NCBI GenBank assembly: GCA_017419405.1
Contig: JAFOLH010000001.1
Coordinates: 496,001 to 560,000 of the forward strand
DNA length: 64,000 bases
Direction: 5' to 3'
From: Renibacterium sp.
GTDB taxonomy: Bacteria > Actinomycetota > Actinomycetes > Actinomycetales > Micrococcaceae
A program made the position numbers and the translations under genes. Under the pieces are notes generated by a model. It ran no database searches. It was not told the DNA's origin and saw only the letters and a program-made list of their open reading frames with translations. Positions 8,191-16,450 of the stretch are shown here, piece after piece. How positions within the stretch are numbered: position 1 is the first letter of the stretch; every line of letters starts with the position of its first letter.

Positions 8191-9777
8191 CCGAGCCGGA
8201 CCGGTATCCGGATGCCGCGCTGCCGAGTTTCGGCAGTGCGGCATCCGGAGGTATTGCCGAAACCGCAGGCCGGCCGTCCTCGGTTTCCCGGGCCGCATTG
8301 GCGCCGTCGAGCAGCGCCGGCGGTTCGGACTCCGCGCGGGCGGTCATGATCTGGTCGATTTGCGCACCGAATTGCCCGACCTTCTCCGTGTTCTGAATCG
8401 GCGGCTCGCCTGCCTCGGCCAGCGGTCGATCGGCGTCGATGTACCGGGAGCCGAGGTTGGAGGTGAAGGCGATGATGTAGTTCCGTTCGGTTTCGCCGGG
8501 CAGGGATTCGACGATGCCGGCATCCGAGCTATTGATCTCGGTCCAGCCGTTCTTGTGCGCGAAGGTAACCTCGGCCTGATCATTGCAAGGCTGCACGTCG
8601 GACCCGAAGTCGCCGAGGCCCGGCAACACGATGTCCCCAGTCTGCGGATCGGTCCAGAGCGACGGGGCGAGCGCCGGAATCCCCGGGGCCGGATACTCTG
8701 CGCCGCACCAATTGGTGGTCACCAGCGCGAAATTCGCACCTTGTTGGCCCAGCAGCATTTCCAGATAGCTGCGGGAGTCGCTGCTGAGGACGTCTCGGGT
8801 GACCGCCGTCCCGTCCGGTGCAGTCCAGAGCACTCCGGGGCCGCCGTTGACGATCAGCAGCAGCTTGGCCATGTCGAACGAGTTCATCTGGGTTGCGATC
8901 CAATTCCCGCCGTTGAGCGGATCGGTTCCGGTGAGCTGGAGCATGCCGAGACCCAATGCCTGGAACTCGGCATTGAGCGGATCAACTGCGTCCTCATCGT
9001 GCAGCAGCTTGATCAGGGCGCAAGTGGCGTAATTGTCCGAATAGGTGATCATCTGGCTGAAGAAATCGCCGATCGGTTGCGATGAAGCTCCGACGCAGTC
9101 GGTACTGGGTCCCTGCGGCGCATAGTCGTAGACGTCGTCGAGCGAGATAGCGCCCTGATCGACCAAGCGGAGGACCCCGAAGGCGACCAGCAGCTTCAGC
9201 AGCGACCCGGGGTAGGGGAGCATGAACTCGGTTTCCGGTTCCGCGGAGCCGGGCAGCAGTGCGGTGCCGCCCAGACCGCCGTTGTCGTCCCAGAGCGCTT
9301 CGTCCCAATTGGTCCAGGTCACGGCGGCGCCGTGGAGAAATTCTGGTCGATGGGGAGCACCAGGCCGTCCGGGTAGGCGGGGCTGGTCAGAACATTCGCG
9401 GCAGCCACCGGGGCGCCTTCGTCGTCGAGCTCGATGACCGTGGCATCGATGTTCGGCATGGCTTGGATCGGTTCGTAGGCAGATTCCGCCGGATCGGCGG
9501 CTGTGGACGACGGCCCCGGGTCCGGCACCTCGGCCTCCAGCGGAGCCTCGGTGTCCAAGACCTCGGTGAAATTCTGGGACACGATGGCGGCCTGCAGTTC
9601 CTCTGCGAGGGACGATTGCTCTGGCTCGGCCTGGGTCTGCCCCGGCTCGGGCTGGGTCGCTGGTGTGGTGGGTTCCGGAGCCGAAACCTGCGCTGCGGGC
9701 ATGGAATACAACCCCGCAACCAATAGCAGGCCCAAGAGCAAAGCTCCGGATAAAGCGAGTTTGAGCGGAGAGTTCAT
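7976..9777 (-). pseudogene. Frameshifted class A beta-lactamase-like serine hydrolase
   Basis: The N-terminal part starts at ATG 9777 with a signal/anchor (MNSPLKLALSGALLLGLLLV) and a Pro/Glu-rich linker, and stops at 9319 after NFSTAPP. The continuation is open in another frame from about 9330 down to 7976. It holds all three class A motifs: SLLK (SxxK), SDN in YSDNYATCALIKLL, and KNG in HKNGWTEI. One extra base in the run CCGCCGTG at about 9318-9323 would restore a continuous reading of TAPPVTWTNWDEAL. The frame also lacks a stop where expected: it passes through the hairpin at 8208-8248 and 215 bases into the opposite gene. The product would resemble penicillin-interacting hydrolases. A recent mutation or a sequencing error is possible. 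Confidence 0.7.
8208..8248. terminator. Bidirectional hairpin between convergent genes
   Basis: Arms of 19 bases (8208-8226 and 8230-8248) pair with one mismatch around the loop GTT. It begins 18 bases after the stop of the surface hydrolase. No long T run follows. The opposing frame of the beta-lactamase-like gene reads straight through it. Confidence 0.65.
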
Positions 9778-9947
9778 GTTGTCCAATGGCCGCGCGTTCC
9801 GGGCCGGTGCGGCCACGGCTCAAATCGTTCGGCGGTGCAGCGCCGAAGTGCTGTCCGGAGAAGCAGGTTCATTCGAACGTATCAATCTGTGCTGTGCGCG
9901 TATTGTGGCCCAGGGAAAAGGCTGTTGTGGGACGGCCGGTGGCCGCG

Positions 9948-9978
9948 TTGTGCCGGTGCTCAGTCGGCAGCGTAGACT
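9948..9978 (+). promoter_or_regulatory. Candidate promoter of the ABC-F gene
   Basis: A -10-like TAGACT (9973-9978) has a weak TTGTGC 19 bases upstream. It would give a leader of about 75 bases before GTG 10062. It is the only convincing -10 hexamer in the 284-base gap between the two divergent genes (9778-10061). Confidence 0.35.
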
Positions 9979-10061
9979 GGACAAGCTTTTGCGTGCCCGT
10001 CGTCGTGTTCCGCACCGCACACCGCGCCGCCGCCCAACTCCCCACCGCTAAGGAAATCACT

Positions 10062-11660
10062 GTGATTACCGTCCAAGACCTTGAGTTGCGCGCTGGTGCG
10101 CGCCTGTTGATGGATGAGGTGTCCTTCCGGATCGACAAGGGCGACAAAATCGGTTTGGTCGGACGCAATGGCGCCGGTAAAACCACGCTGACCCGAGTGC
10201 TGGCCGGCGAGGGCTTGCCGGCTGCCGGCAAAGTGACCCGCAGTGGCGAGATCGGCTACCTGCCCCAGGACCCGCGGACTCCGGATATGGAGCAGTTGGC
10301 CCGGGACCGGATCCTGGCCGCCCGTGATTTGGACAAGGTGGTGACCAAGCTCCGTACCGCCGAAGCCGAAATGGCCTCCGAGGACGACAAAGTCCGGGAC
10401 AAGGCGATGGCGCGCTACGATCGTCTGGAACAGGAATTCCTGGCCAACGGAGGCTACGCCGCGGAGTCCGAAGCCGCTGCGATCTCGTCCAACCTGGCGT
10501 TGCCCGAACGGATCCTGAACCAGCCGCTGCGTACCCTCTCCGGTGGCCAGCGCCGTCGGGTGGAGCTGGCCCGGATCCTCTTTTCCGGCGCCGAGACCAT
10601 GCTCCTGGACGAGCCGACCAACCACCTGGACGCGGATTCCATCACCTGGCTCCGGGATTTCCTGAAGAACCACCAAGGCGGCCTGATCGTGATCAGCCAC
10701 GACGTGGAACTGCTGGAAGCGACCGTGAACAAGGTCTTCCACCTGGATGCCAACCGGGCCACGATCGACCAGTACAACTTGGGCTGGAAAAAGTACTTGG
10801 AACAGCGCGAGACCGATGAGCGGGCCCGCAAACGGGAACGCATCAACGTGGAGAAAAAAGCCACCGTGCTGATCGATCAGGCCAACAAGATGCGGGCCAA
10901 AGCGACCAAGGCCGTTGCTGCGCAGAACATGGCCCGCCGGGCCGAACGGATGCTGGCCGGCCTGGCGGAGGAACGGACCTCCGACCGGGTCGCCGCGTTG
11001 CGCTTCCCGGATCCGGCGCCGTGCGGCAAGACCCCGCTGACCGCGGAGGGGCTGAGCAAGTCCTACGGCTCGCTGGAGATCTTCACCGACGTCGATTTGG
11101 CGATCGACCGCGGGACCAAGGTCGTGGTGTTGGGTCTGAACGGCGCAGGCAAGACCACCTTGCTGCGGATGCTCGCCGGAGTCGACAAGCCGGACACCGG
11201 AACGGTGCTGCCCGGGCACGGCCTGAAGATCGGGTATTACGCCCAGGAACACGAAACCTTGGACACCGATCGCAGCGTCTTGGAAAACATGCGTTCGGCA
11301 GCCCCCGAGCTCCGGGACGCCGAAGTGCGCGGGATCCTGGGTTCCTTCCTGTTCTCCGGCGACGACGTCGAGAAGCCGGCCGGGGTGCTCTCCGGCGGCG
11401 AGAAGACCCGTCTGGCGCTGGCGACGATCGTGGCCTCGAGCGCAAATGTGCTGCTGCTCGATGAACCCACCAACAACCTGGATCCGGCCAGCCGGCAGGA
11501 GATCCTCGGCGCGCTGCGCAATTACACCGGATCAGTGGTTTTGGTCAGTCACGACGAAGGCGCGGTCGAGGCGCTCAATCCGGACCGGGTGGTCTTGTTG
11601 CCGGACGGCGTGGAAGACCACTGGAGCGAAGACTACCTGGACTTGATCACCCTGGCCTGA
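10062..11660 (+). CDS. ABC-F family ATPase (ribosome-associated type)
   Basis: GTG 10062 is chosen because AAGGA lies just upstream and the product then begins VITVQDLELRAGARLL, the usual start of ABC-F proteins (532 residues). It has two fused nucleotide-binding domains. Walker A motifs are GRNGAGKTTLT and GLNGAGKTTLL. Signatures are LSGGQRRRVEL and LSGGEKTRLAL. Walker B motifs are LLDEPTNHLD and LLDEPTNNLD. A charged linker (about 250-320, rich in Arg, Lys and Glu) separates them. There are no membrane segments. ABC-F proteins act at the ribosomal E site as translation factors or antibiotic-protection proteins; the closest informal match is the mycobacterial Rv1473 type. I cannot assign resistance from the sequence. 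Confidence 0.85.
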   Translation: MITVQDLELRAGARLLMDEVSFRIDKGDKIGLVGRNGAGKTTLTRVLAGEGLPAAGKVTRSGEIGYLPQDPRTPDMEQLARDRILAARDLDKVVTKLRTAEAEMASEDDKVRDKAMARYDRLEQEFLANGGYAAESEAAAISSNLALPERILNQPLRTLSGGQRRRVELARILFSGAETMLLDEPTNHLDADSITWLRDFLKNHQGGLIVISHDVELLEATVNKVFHLDANRATIDQYNLGWKKYLEQRETDERARKRERINVEKKATVLIDQANKMRAKATKAVAAQNMARRAERMLAGLAEERTSDRVAALRFPDPAPCGKTPLTAEGLSKSYGSLEIFTDVDLAIDRGTKVVVLGLNGAGKTTLLRMLAGVDKPDTGTVLPGHGLKIGYYAQEHETLDTDRSVLENMRSAAPELRDAEVRGILGSFLFSGDDVEKPAGVLSGGEKTRLALATIVASSANVLLLDEPTNNLDPASRQEILGALRNYTGSVVLVSHDEGAVEALNPDRVVLLPDGVEDHWSEDYLDLITLA

Positions 11661-11670
11661 GGCCCTGGTC

Positions 11671-12165
11671 TCAGCGCACTTGCAGTGGCTGCGCGCCGGT
11701 GATCCGGAGCAATTCCGGGTACTCGATGGAAAACATCGAGAGGTGGTCGCCGGCACCGGCCCAGAGTATCGGCTGTTCGGCCAAACTGGCGTCGACGATG
11801 GTGCGGATCGGCCGCGGGTGTCCCAAGGGAGCCACCCCGCCGACGTGCTGGCCGGTGTGCTCGAAGACGAAGGCCGGGCTGGCCCGGCGGATTTTGCCGG
11901 AACCGAGCAGTGTCGCGACCAATCCGGTGTTCACCCGTGCAGCGCCGCTCGCCACAATCAGCAATGGCTCTTCGGCCAACTCGAAGATCAGGCTGTTGGC
12001 GATCGAGCCGAGATCGCAACCGAGCGCCTTGGCCGCGGCCTCGGCGGTCGGCACGCCGTCGTCGAGGGTCACGATGCGGTCTTCGGCGCCGGCAGCCAGC
12101 AGCGCCTGGCGCACCAAGCCGACCGGATCGGGCAACTCGGCGCCGGGGGCCGGCGAGTCAGCCAC
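11671..12165 (-). CDS. YbaK/ProX-domain aminoacyl-tRNA editing protein
   Basis: GTG 12165 overlaps the end of the SURF1 gene by 8 bases and gives 164 residues beginning VADSPAPGAELP. The YbaK fold is recognisable from AKALGCDLGSIANSLIF, the Lys/Arg-rich strand GSGKIRRASP and the GGVAPLGHPRPI motif (usual GxVSPxG) near residue 110. Family members hydrolyse mischarged tRNA, such as Cys-tRNA(Pro). The expected catalytic Lys of YbaK is not obvious in the DLGSIANSL segment, so substrate class is uncertain. It faces the ABC-F gene, 10 bases apart. Confidence 0.75.
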   Translation of the reverse strand: MADSPAPGAELPDPVGLVRQALLAAGAEDRIVTLDDGVPTAEAAAKALGCDLGSIANSLIFELAEEPLLIVASGAARVNTGLVATLLGSGKIRRASPAFVFEHTGQHVGGVAPLGHPRPIRTIVDASLAEQPILWAGAGDHLSMFSIEYPELLRITGAQPLQVR

Positions 12166-13117
12166 GCAGGGTGTCCTGGGTTTCCGGCCGTGCCGCTTGC
12201 GGCCGGGGCGTCGGCGATGTCCGCATCGGAGCCTGACCGCCCTCGAAGCCCTGGGCATCCAGCATCGCGTCCTCCTCCTGCTCCGCGCTGGCCTGCCTGC
12301 GATGCCGCCGGGCCGCAGCCTTGGCGGCGTTCTGGAATGCCGAGCCGCGACCCAGCTCGTCTTCCGGTTGCAGGCCGCCCTCGGCTTCCAAGCGATTGAG
12401 CTTGGCCTGTTGGAAGGCGATGTAGCCGAAGCCTATGAAGAACAGCACGCCGAAGGCGAACCATTGCATGGCGTAGGACAGGTTGGTGCCCTCATTCACG
12501 CTGGGCACCAGGAAACCCGCCGGGTTCTGCGCTGCGGCCGGAGTTTCCTGGGCCATCTGCAGGTAGGCGCCGGTGAGCACCGGATAGCTCAGTTCCTGGG
12601 CATAGGCCGGCAGGTTGATCGAGGCGATCTGCCCCTCGGGCGCGCCCCGGGCCAATTCCGGCTCGCTCGGCTTCAGCCGGCCGACGACGGTGATTTGGCC
12701 GCTCACCGGTTCCGGGATCAGATCCGGGCGGCCGGCTTCCTGGTTGCCGATCGGCAACCAGCCCCGGTCGATGATGACGGTCTCGCCGGTGACCAACCGG
12801 AACGGGATCACGACTTCGTAGCCTGGCTGGCCGTTGAGCGGCCGATTCCGGACCACTCGCTGGTCGCTCACCTGATAGCTTCCGGTGAGCTGGACCTGAG
12901 TCCATTCCTTGGCCTGGTCGAACTGGCTGAAAACCGGTTTCGCGGCTTCGAAACTGATCGGTGCCGCCGAATAGTTGTTGGTGATCCGGGTGATGTTCTG
13001 CACCACCTCGGCCCGGCGTTCCATCTGCCAGACGCCCAGACCTGCGGCGACCGTGGCGAAGAACGCAGCCAGCACGAAATAGCCCAGCCAACGCCTGCTG
13101 AAGAGGAAGCGGTACAT
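12158..13117 (-). CDS. SURF1-family cytochrome oxidase assembly protein
   Basis: The start is ATG 13117, inside TGATG shared with the upstream gene; 319 residues. The N-terminal helix is followed by FFATVAAGLGVWQMERR, the SURF1 GxWQxxR motif. The periplasmic-side domain contains VIPFRLVTGETVIIDRGWLP, matching the conserved VNRGWVP signature. A second helix (MQWFAFGVLFFIGFGYIAF) lies near residue 225, and the charged cytoplasmic tail is long. SURF1 assists haem a insertion in aa3-type cytochrome oxidase. This makes a haem-copper oxidase likely in the organism, which matters for the copper operon at 46.7-57.2 kb. Confidence 0.88.
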   Translation of the reverse strand: MYRFLFSRRWLGYFVLAAFFATVAAGLGVWQMERRAEVVQNITRITNNYSAAPISFEAAKPVFSQFDQAKEWTQVQLTGSYQVSDQRVVRNRPLNGQPGYEVVIPFRLVTGETVIIDRGWLPIGNQEAGRPDLIPEPVSGQITVVGRLKPSEPELARGAPEGQIASINLPAYAQELSYPVLTGAYLQMAQETPAAAQNPAGFLVPSVNEGTNLSYAMQWFAFGVLFFIGFGYIAFQQAKLNRLEAEGGLQPEDELGRGSAFQNAAKAAARRHRRQASAEQEEDAMLDAQGFEGGQAPMRTSPTPRPQAARPETQDTLRG

Positions 13118-13356
13118 CAGTGCCCCGCTTCGCCGTCGACGGCAACGGTGTCCCGGAAGAAGCCGCGCAGTTTCAAATAGTCCTCCAACCATTCCCGGTG
13201 TTCATCACAGGCCGACCAGATCTTGAGCCGTTCGGGTGTGTGCACTTTCGGATTGTTCCAGCGCAGATTCCAGCGGGCGCCCGAACGGCACCCTTTGCGC
13301 GAGCATTGTGCGGCGACCGGCCCGTCCGCGGCGCCGAGGCTGTCCAGGAAACTCAT
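13117..13356 (-). CDS. Small Cys-containing conserved actinobacterial protein
   Basis: A 79-residue soluble protein with CSRKGC near residue 18 and a further Cys-Asp-Glu-His (ACDEHREWLEDYL) near residue 50. Together these form a possible C-x4-C...C-x2-H metal site. It overlaps DUF3099 upstream by 4 bases and SURF1 downstream by 1 base, so it is co-translated with membrane and respiratory genes. Relatives at this position have been labelled acetone carboxylase in databases. Nothing in this short sequence supports that name. A metal-binding accessory role in oxidase assembly is possible but unproven. Confidence 0.75.
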   Translation of the reverse strand: MSFLDSLGAADGPVAAQCSRKGCRSGARWNLRWNNPKVHTPERLKIWSACDEHREWLEDYLKLRGFFRDTVAVDGEAGH

Positions 13357-13754
13357 GCGGCGCCGTCCTGCTGGGCAGGCGGCGGATCCGCTTCGGCATC
13401 AGGCACCACTTCGCCCTGCAGCAGCACCGGTTCGGGTTCCGGGGCCGGCTCGTCCGCGGCCGGCAGCTCGGCTTGCGGCGCGTGGTCCAGCAAAGCGTTC
13501 TCATCCGGGCTGACCGTGTCCCCGCCGCCATTGGCGATGATCACTGCGAACCACGGGATGAACACGGCGCCGAGGATCGGCAGCACTTTCCACCAGCCGG
13601 GAACCACGAAGAGCAATCCCAGGCAGACCATGCGGATGCCCATCGCTACGCCGTATTTGACCATCCGGGCGCGCATGTCTTCGCTGTGCGCGGTGTGCGC
13701 GCTCGTGATCTTCGCTACTTCGTCGCCTTGGCTCAAGGTCTGGTGTCTGCTCAC
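13353..13754 (-). CDS. DUF3099 membrane protein
   Basis: GTG 13754 gives 133 residues beginning VSRHQTLSQGDEVAKITSAHTAH. The S/AxxxH...DMxxRMxxY head and two closely spaced helices (MGIRMVCLGLLFVVPGWW and LPILGAVFIPWFAVIIANGG) are characteristic of DUF3099. A Glu/Pro-rich cytoplasmic tail completes it. It heads the DUF3099, small Cys protein, SURF1, YbaK transcript, with 4-, 1- and 8-base overlaps. The function is unknown. Its repeated neighbourhood with SURF1 suggests a membrane or respiratory role (inference). Confidence 0.8.
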   Translation of the reverse strand: MSRHQTLSQGDEVAKITSAHTAHSEDMRARMVKYGVAMGIRMVCLGLLFVVPGWWKVLPILGAVFIPWFAVIIANGGGDTVSPDENALLDHAPQAELPAADEPAPEPEPVLLQGEVVPDAEADPPPAQQDGAA

Positions 13755-13942
13755 TGAGGTCTGTTCTGAACGGAATCGGGATTCGTCGTCGGGCCGGGAT
13801 GCAGGCCCATCCCATTCTCCCACCGCTTGAGTCCGCGGACAAACAGGCGGCGCCCTTGGCGTGCCCGGCCTCGCCTCGGCAGTTCCCGGGCCCGGAACCG
13901 ATAGGATCTTAGGCGAGCAAGCGAATCGGACAAGAGGAACAG

Positions 13943-14674
13943 GTGCAGGAGATGGCTGACGCCGCAAACGGCCGCAGTGTGTTGATCACTGGCGGGAATC
14001 GGGGGATCGGCTTGGCGATCGCCGAGGCTTTCCTGGCCAACGGGGACAAGGTCGCGGTGACTTTCCGCAGCCAGACGGAGCTGCCGGAAGGGATCTTGGG
14101 CGTGCAGGCCGATGTCACCGACGAAGCCAGCGTCGATGCTGCCTTCAGCGCAGTCGAAGCCGCGCATGGGCCGGTGGAAATCGTGGTGGCCAACGCCGGG
14201 ATCACCAAGGACACCTTGTTGCTGCGGATGAGCGAGGACGATTTCACCTCGGTGATCGACACCAATCTCACCGGTGCTTTCCGGGTGATCAAGCGTGCAT
14301 CGCGCGGCATGATCAAGCTGCGCAAGGGACGGGTGATCTTGATTTCCTCGGTGTCCGGGCTGTACGGCGCGCCCGGCCAGATCAATTACTCGGCGTCCAA
14401 AGCGGGCATGGTTGGAATCGCGCGTTCGCTGACCCGGGAACTCGGCTCGCGCAACATCACCGCGAACGTGGTGGCGCCCGGCATGATCCGGACCGATATG
14501 ACCGACGAACTGCCCGAGCAGACCAAGCGGGACTACCTCGCTGCGATTCCGGCCGGGCGGTTCGCCGAGGCTTCGGAGGTCGCCGACGTGGTGCGCTGGC
14601 TCAGCAGCGACGAAGCCGGCTACATCTCCGGTGCGGTGATCCCGGTCGACGGCGGACTGGGCATGGGCCATTGA
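13943..14674 (+). CDS. fabG: 3-oxoacyl-ACP reductase FabG
   Basis: GTG 13943 is preferred to the ATG at 13952 because AGAGGA sits six bases upstream; 243 residues. It is a classical SDR. The cofactor motif is TGGNRGIG, then ANAGIT (NNAG variant), catalytic Ser in ISSVSGLYGAPG and YSASK with Tyr and Lys correctly spaced. The end VIPVDGGLGMGH is FabG-like. A -10-like TAGGAT lies at 13902-13907. It reduces 3-oxoacyl-ACP with NADPH in fatty acid synthesis. A second SDR follows at 14725, a layout recalling the mycobacterial mabA-inhA pair. Confidence 0.85.
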   Translation: MQEMADAANGRSVLITGGNRGIGLAIAEAFLANGDKVAVTFRSQTELPEGILGVQADVTDEASVDAAFSAVEAAHGPVEIVVANAGITKDTLLLRMSEDDFTSVIDTNLTGAFRVIKRASRGMIKLRKGRVILISSVSGLYGAPGQINYSASKAGMVGIARSLTRELGSRNITANVVAPGMIRTDMTDELPEQTKRDYLAAIPAGRFAEASEVADVVRWLSSDEAGYISGAVIPVDGGLGMGH

Positions 14675-14724
14675 GCCCGGCGGATCAAACGGATTTTGAG
14701 GAAGCATTCAGGAAAGGCAGCAAA

Positions 14725-15468
14725 ATGGCAGATTTGACCGGCAAAACGGCGCTGATCACCGGTTCTTCGCGGGGGATCGGGGCCGATGTGGCGAAGTTCT
14801 TGGCCGCCGAGGGCGCAGCCGTAGTGGTCAACTACCGGCAGAAGGCGCCGCGCGCGAACAAGGTCGTGGCGGAGATCGAAGCCGCCGGCGGCAAGGCGGT
14901 CGCGGTGGGCGCAGACCTGACTGCGGCCGAGGGGGTCAAAGCCCTGGTCGACGCCGCAGTGTCGAACTTCGGCGGCCTGGATTACTTGGTGCTCAACGCA
15001 TCCGGCGGCATGGAGACCTCGATGGGTTCCGACTACGCCTTGGCCTTGAACCGGGATGCCCAAGTGGCGATGCTCGAAGCTGCTGCGGAGGTGATGCCGG
15101 CAGGATCCCGCGTGGTTTTCATCACGAGCCACCAAGCGCACTTCATCAACGACGTCGCCACCATGGACGCCTACGAGCCGGTGGCGCGCAGCAAGCGGGC
15201 CGGTGAAGACGCGTTGCGCGCTTTGATCCCGGATCTGGACGCGAAGGGGATCAGTTTCGTCGTGGTCTCCGGTGACATGATCGAGGGAACGATTACCGCG
15301 ACCTTGCTGGACCGGGCGCAACCGGGTGCCATCGAAGCCCGCCGTGCGGACGCCGGACGGCTCTATTCGGTGGCCGAGTTCGCCGCCGAAGTGGCCAAAG
15401 CGGTGACCGCCGAGCTGCCGACCGGGCACACCGAATACGTCGGCGGCGCGGAGTCGTTCCGCAAATAG
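14725..15468 (+). CDS. SDR with Y-x6-K active site; candidate enoyl reductase (FabL-like)
   Basis: ATG 14725 follows AGGAAAGG and gives 247 residues (MADLTGKTALITGSSRGIGA). The cofactor motif TGSSRGIG is classical. The active site is not YxxxK: after SHQAHF it reads YEPVARSK, with Tyr and Lys separated by six residues. That spacing is the hallmark of enoyl-ACP reductases (FabI, InhA, FabL); B. subtilis FabL combines TGSSRG with YTTVGVSK. The gene lies 50 bases after fabG, as inhA follows mabA. The C-terminal part lacks the usual NxVxxGPxxT stretch and ends ELPTGHTEYVGGAESFRK. An enoyl reductase role is inference; it could be an oxidoreductase of another pathway. Confidence 0.7.
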   Translation: MADLTGKTALITGSSRGIGADVAKFLAAEGAAVVVNYRQKAPRANKVVAEIEAAGGKAVAVGADLTAAEGVKALVDAAVSNFGGLDYLVLNASGGMETSMGSDYALALNRDAQVAMLEAAAEVMPAGSRVVFITSHQAHFINDVATMDAYEPVARSKRAGEDALRALIPDLDAKGISFVVVSGDMIEGTITATLLDRAQPGAIEARRADAGRLYSVAEFAAEVAKAVTAELPTGHTEYVGGAESFRK

Positions 15469-15503
15469 CCGCTCCGCCAACCGCAGGTCCAGGTGCCGGA
15501 AGG

Positions 15504-16385
15504 TCAGAGGCCGGCCAGGTCCACTACCAGGTCGAGCCGCCAGATCGCGGCATCTGCGGCCTCGACCACCGCGGGCTTGGCATTGAAGGCGACGCTGAAA
15601 CCGGCTGCGGACATCATGTCCAGATCGTTGGCGCCGTCGCCGATCGCGATGCTCGCGCCGAGTGGAATGCCGACTGCAGCGCTCCATTGCCGGAGCGCCT
15701 GCGCTTTGGCCGCGCGATCGATGATTCGGCCGCGGACCCGTCCGGTCAACCGGCCGTCCTCGACTTCCAGATCGTTGGCCTTGGCGAAGTCGAGGCCCAA
15801 GCGGGCGGCGATCGGAGCCAGGATTTGGCTGAACCCGCCGGAGACCGCGGCGACCGTATGGCCGCCGGCCCGGGCCGTGCGGATCAGCCGTTCGGCGCCA
15901 GGGGAGAGCCGGATCGCGTCGTGGACCTCGCCGAATACGGTTTCCGGCAGGCCGGCCAAGGTCTGCACCCGGGCATGCAGGCTCTGTTCGAAGTCGAGTT
16001 CCCCGCGCATGGCTGCTTCGGTCACTGCCCGGACTTCCTCGGCCCGCCCGGCGTGCTCGGCCAGGAGTTCGATGACTTCCTGTTGGATCAGAGTCGAGTC
16101 GACGTCCATGACGATCAATTTCCCCGGGGCATCGCGCAACTCCGCGGGGACCAAGGCAGTGGCGACCGTCGTCCCGGCGAAGGCTCCGCGGAGCGCGTCC
16201 CGGGCCTGCCGCATCCGGTCTGCGGGCAGTTCCAAGAACACCCGACGGAACGCATAGTCCGGCGTACCGCCGTCGCTGGGCCCGGTTGCCGCGGCCGGGA
16301 GCCCGGCGATCGCTTCGTCGAATCGGCGGAGTTGCTCTGCGGTCAGTTCGGGGGCATAACAAAATGCGGCGTAGCGATCAGGCAT
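15504..16385 (-). CDS. serB: Phosphoserine phosphatase SerB
   Basis: ATG 16385 gives 293 residues. A degenerate ACT-like N-terminal domain (about 1-85) precedes the HAD domain. HAD motif I is DVDSTLIQQEVIELLA near residue 93, motif II is AVSGGF, and motif IV is GDGANDLDMM near 250. The end AIWRLDLVVDLAGL closes the fold. It releases serine from O-phosphoserine, the last step of serine synthesis. It is divergent from an ABC ATPase, as serB2 is adjacent to Rv3041c in mycobacteria. It converges with the SDR at 14725. Confidence 0.88.
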   Translation of the reverse strand: MPDRYAAFCYAPELTAEQLRRFDEAIAGLPAAATGPSDGGTPDYAFRRVFLELPADRMRQARDALRGAFAGTTVATALVPAELRDAPGKLIVMDVDSTLIQQEVIELLAEHAGRAEEVRAVTEAAMRGELDFEQSLHARVQTLAGLPETVFGEVHDAIRLSPGAERLIRTARAGGHTVAAVSGGFSQILAPIAARLGLDFAKANDLEVEDGRLTGRVRGRIIDRAAKAQALRQWSAAVGIPLGASIAIGDGANDLDMMSAAGFSVAFNAKPAVVEAADAAIWRLDLVVDLAGL

Positions 16386-16450
16386 GGCCCACAGTCTACG
16401 CACTGCCACGGTTCGCGTTGGATACATGACGTGGCCTAATGTCTTGTTCT

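Noticed and set aside
9310..9340. Programmed ribosomal frameshift in the beta-lactamase-like gene
   Set aside because: No slippery heptamer or downstream pseudoknot-like structure is apparent; a simple base loss in a CCG run explains it.
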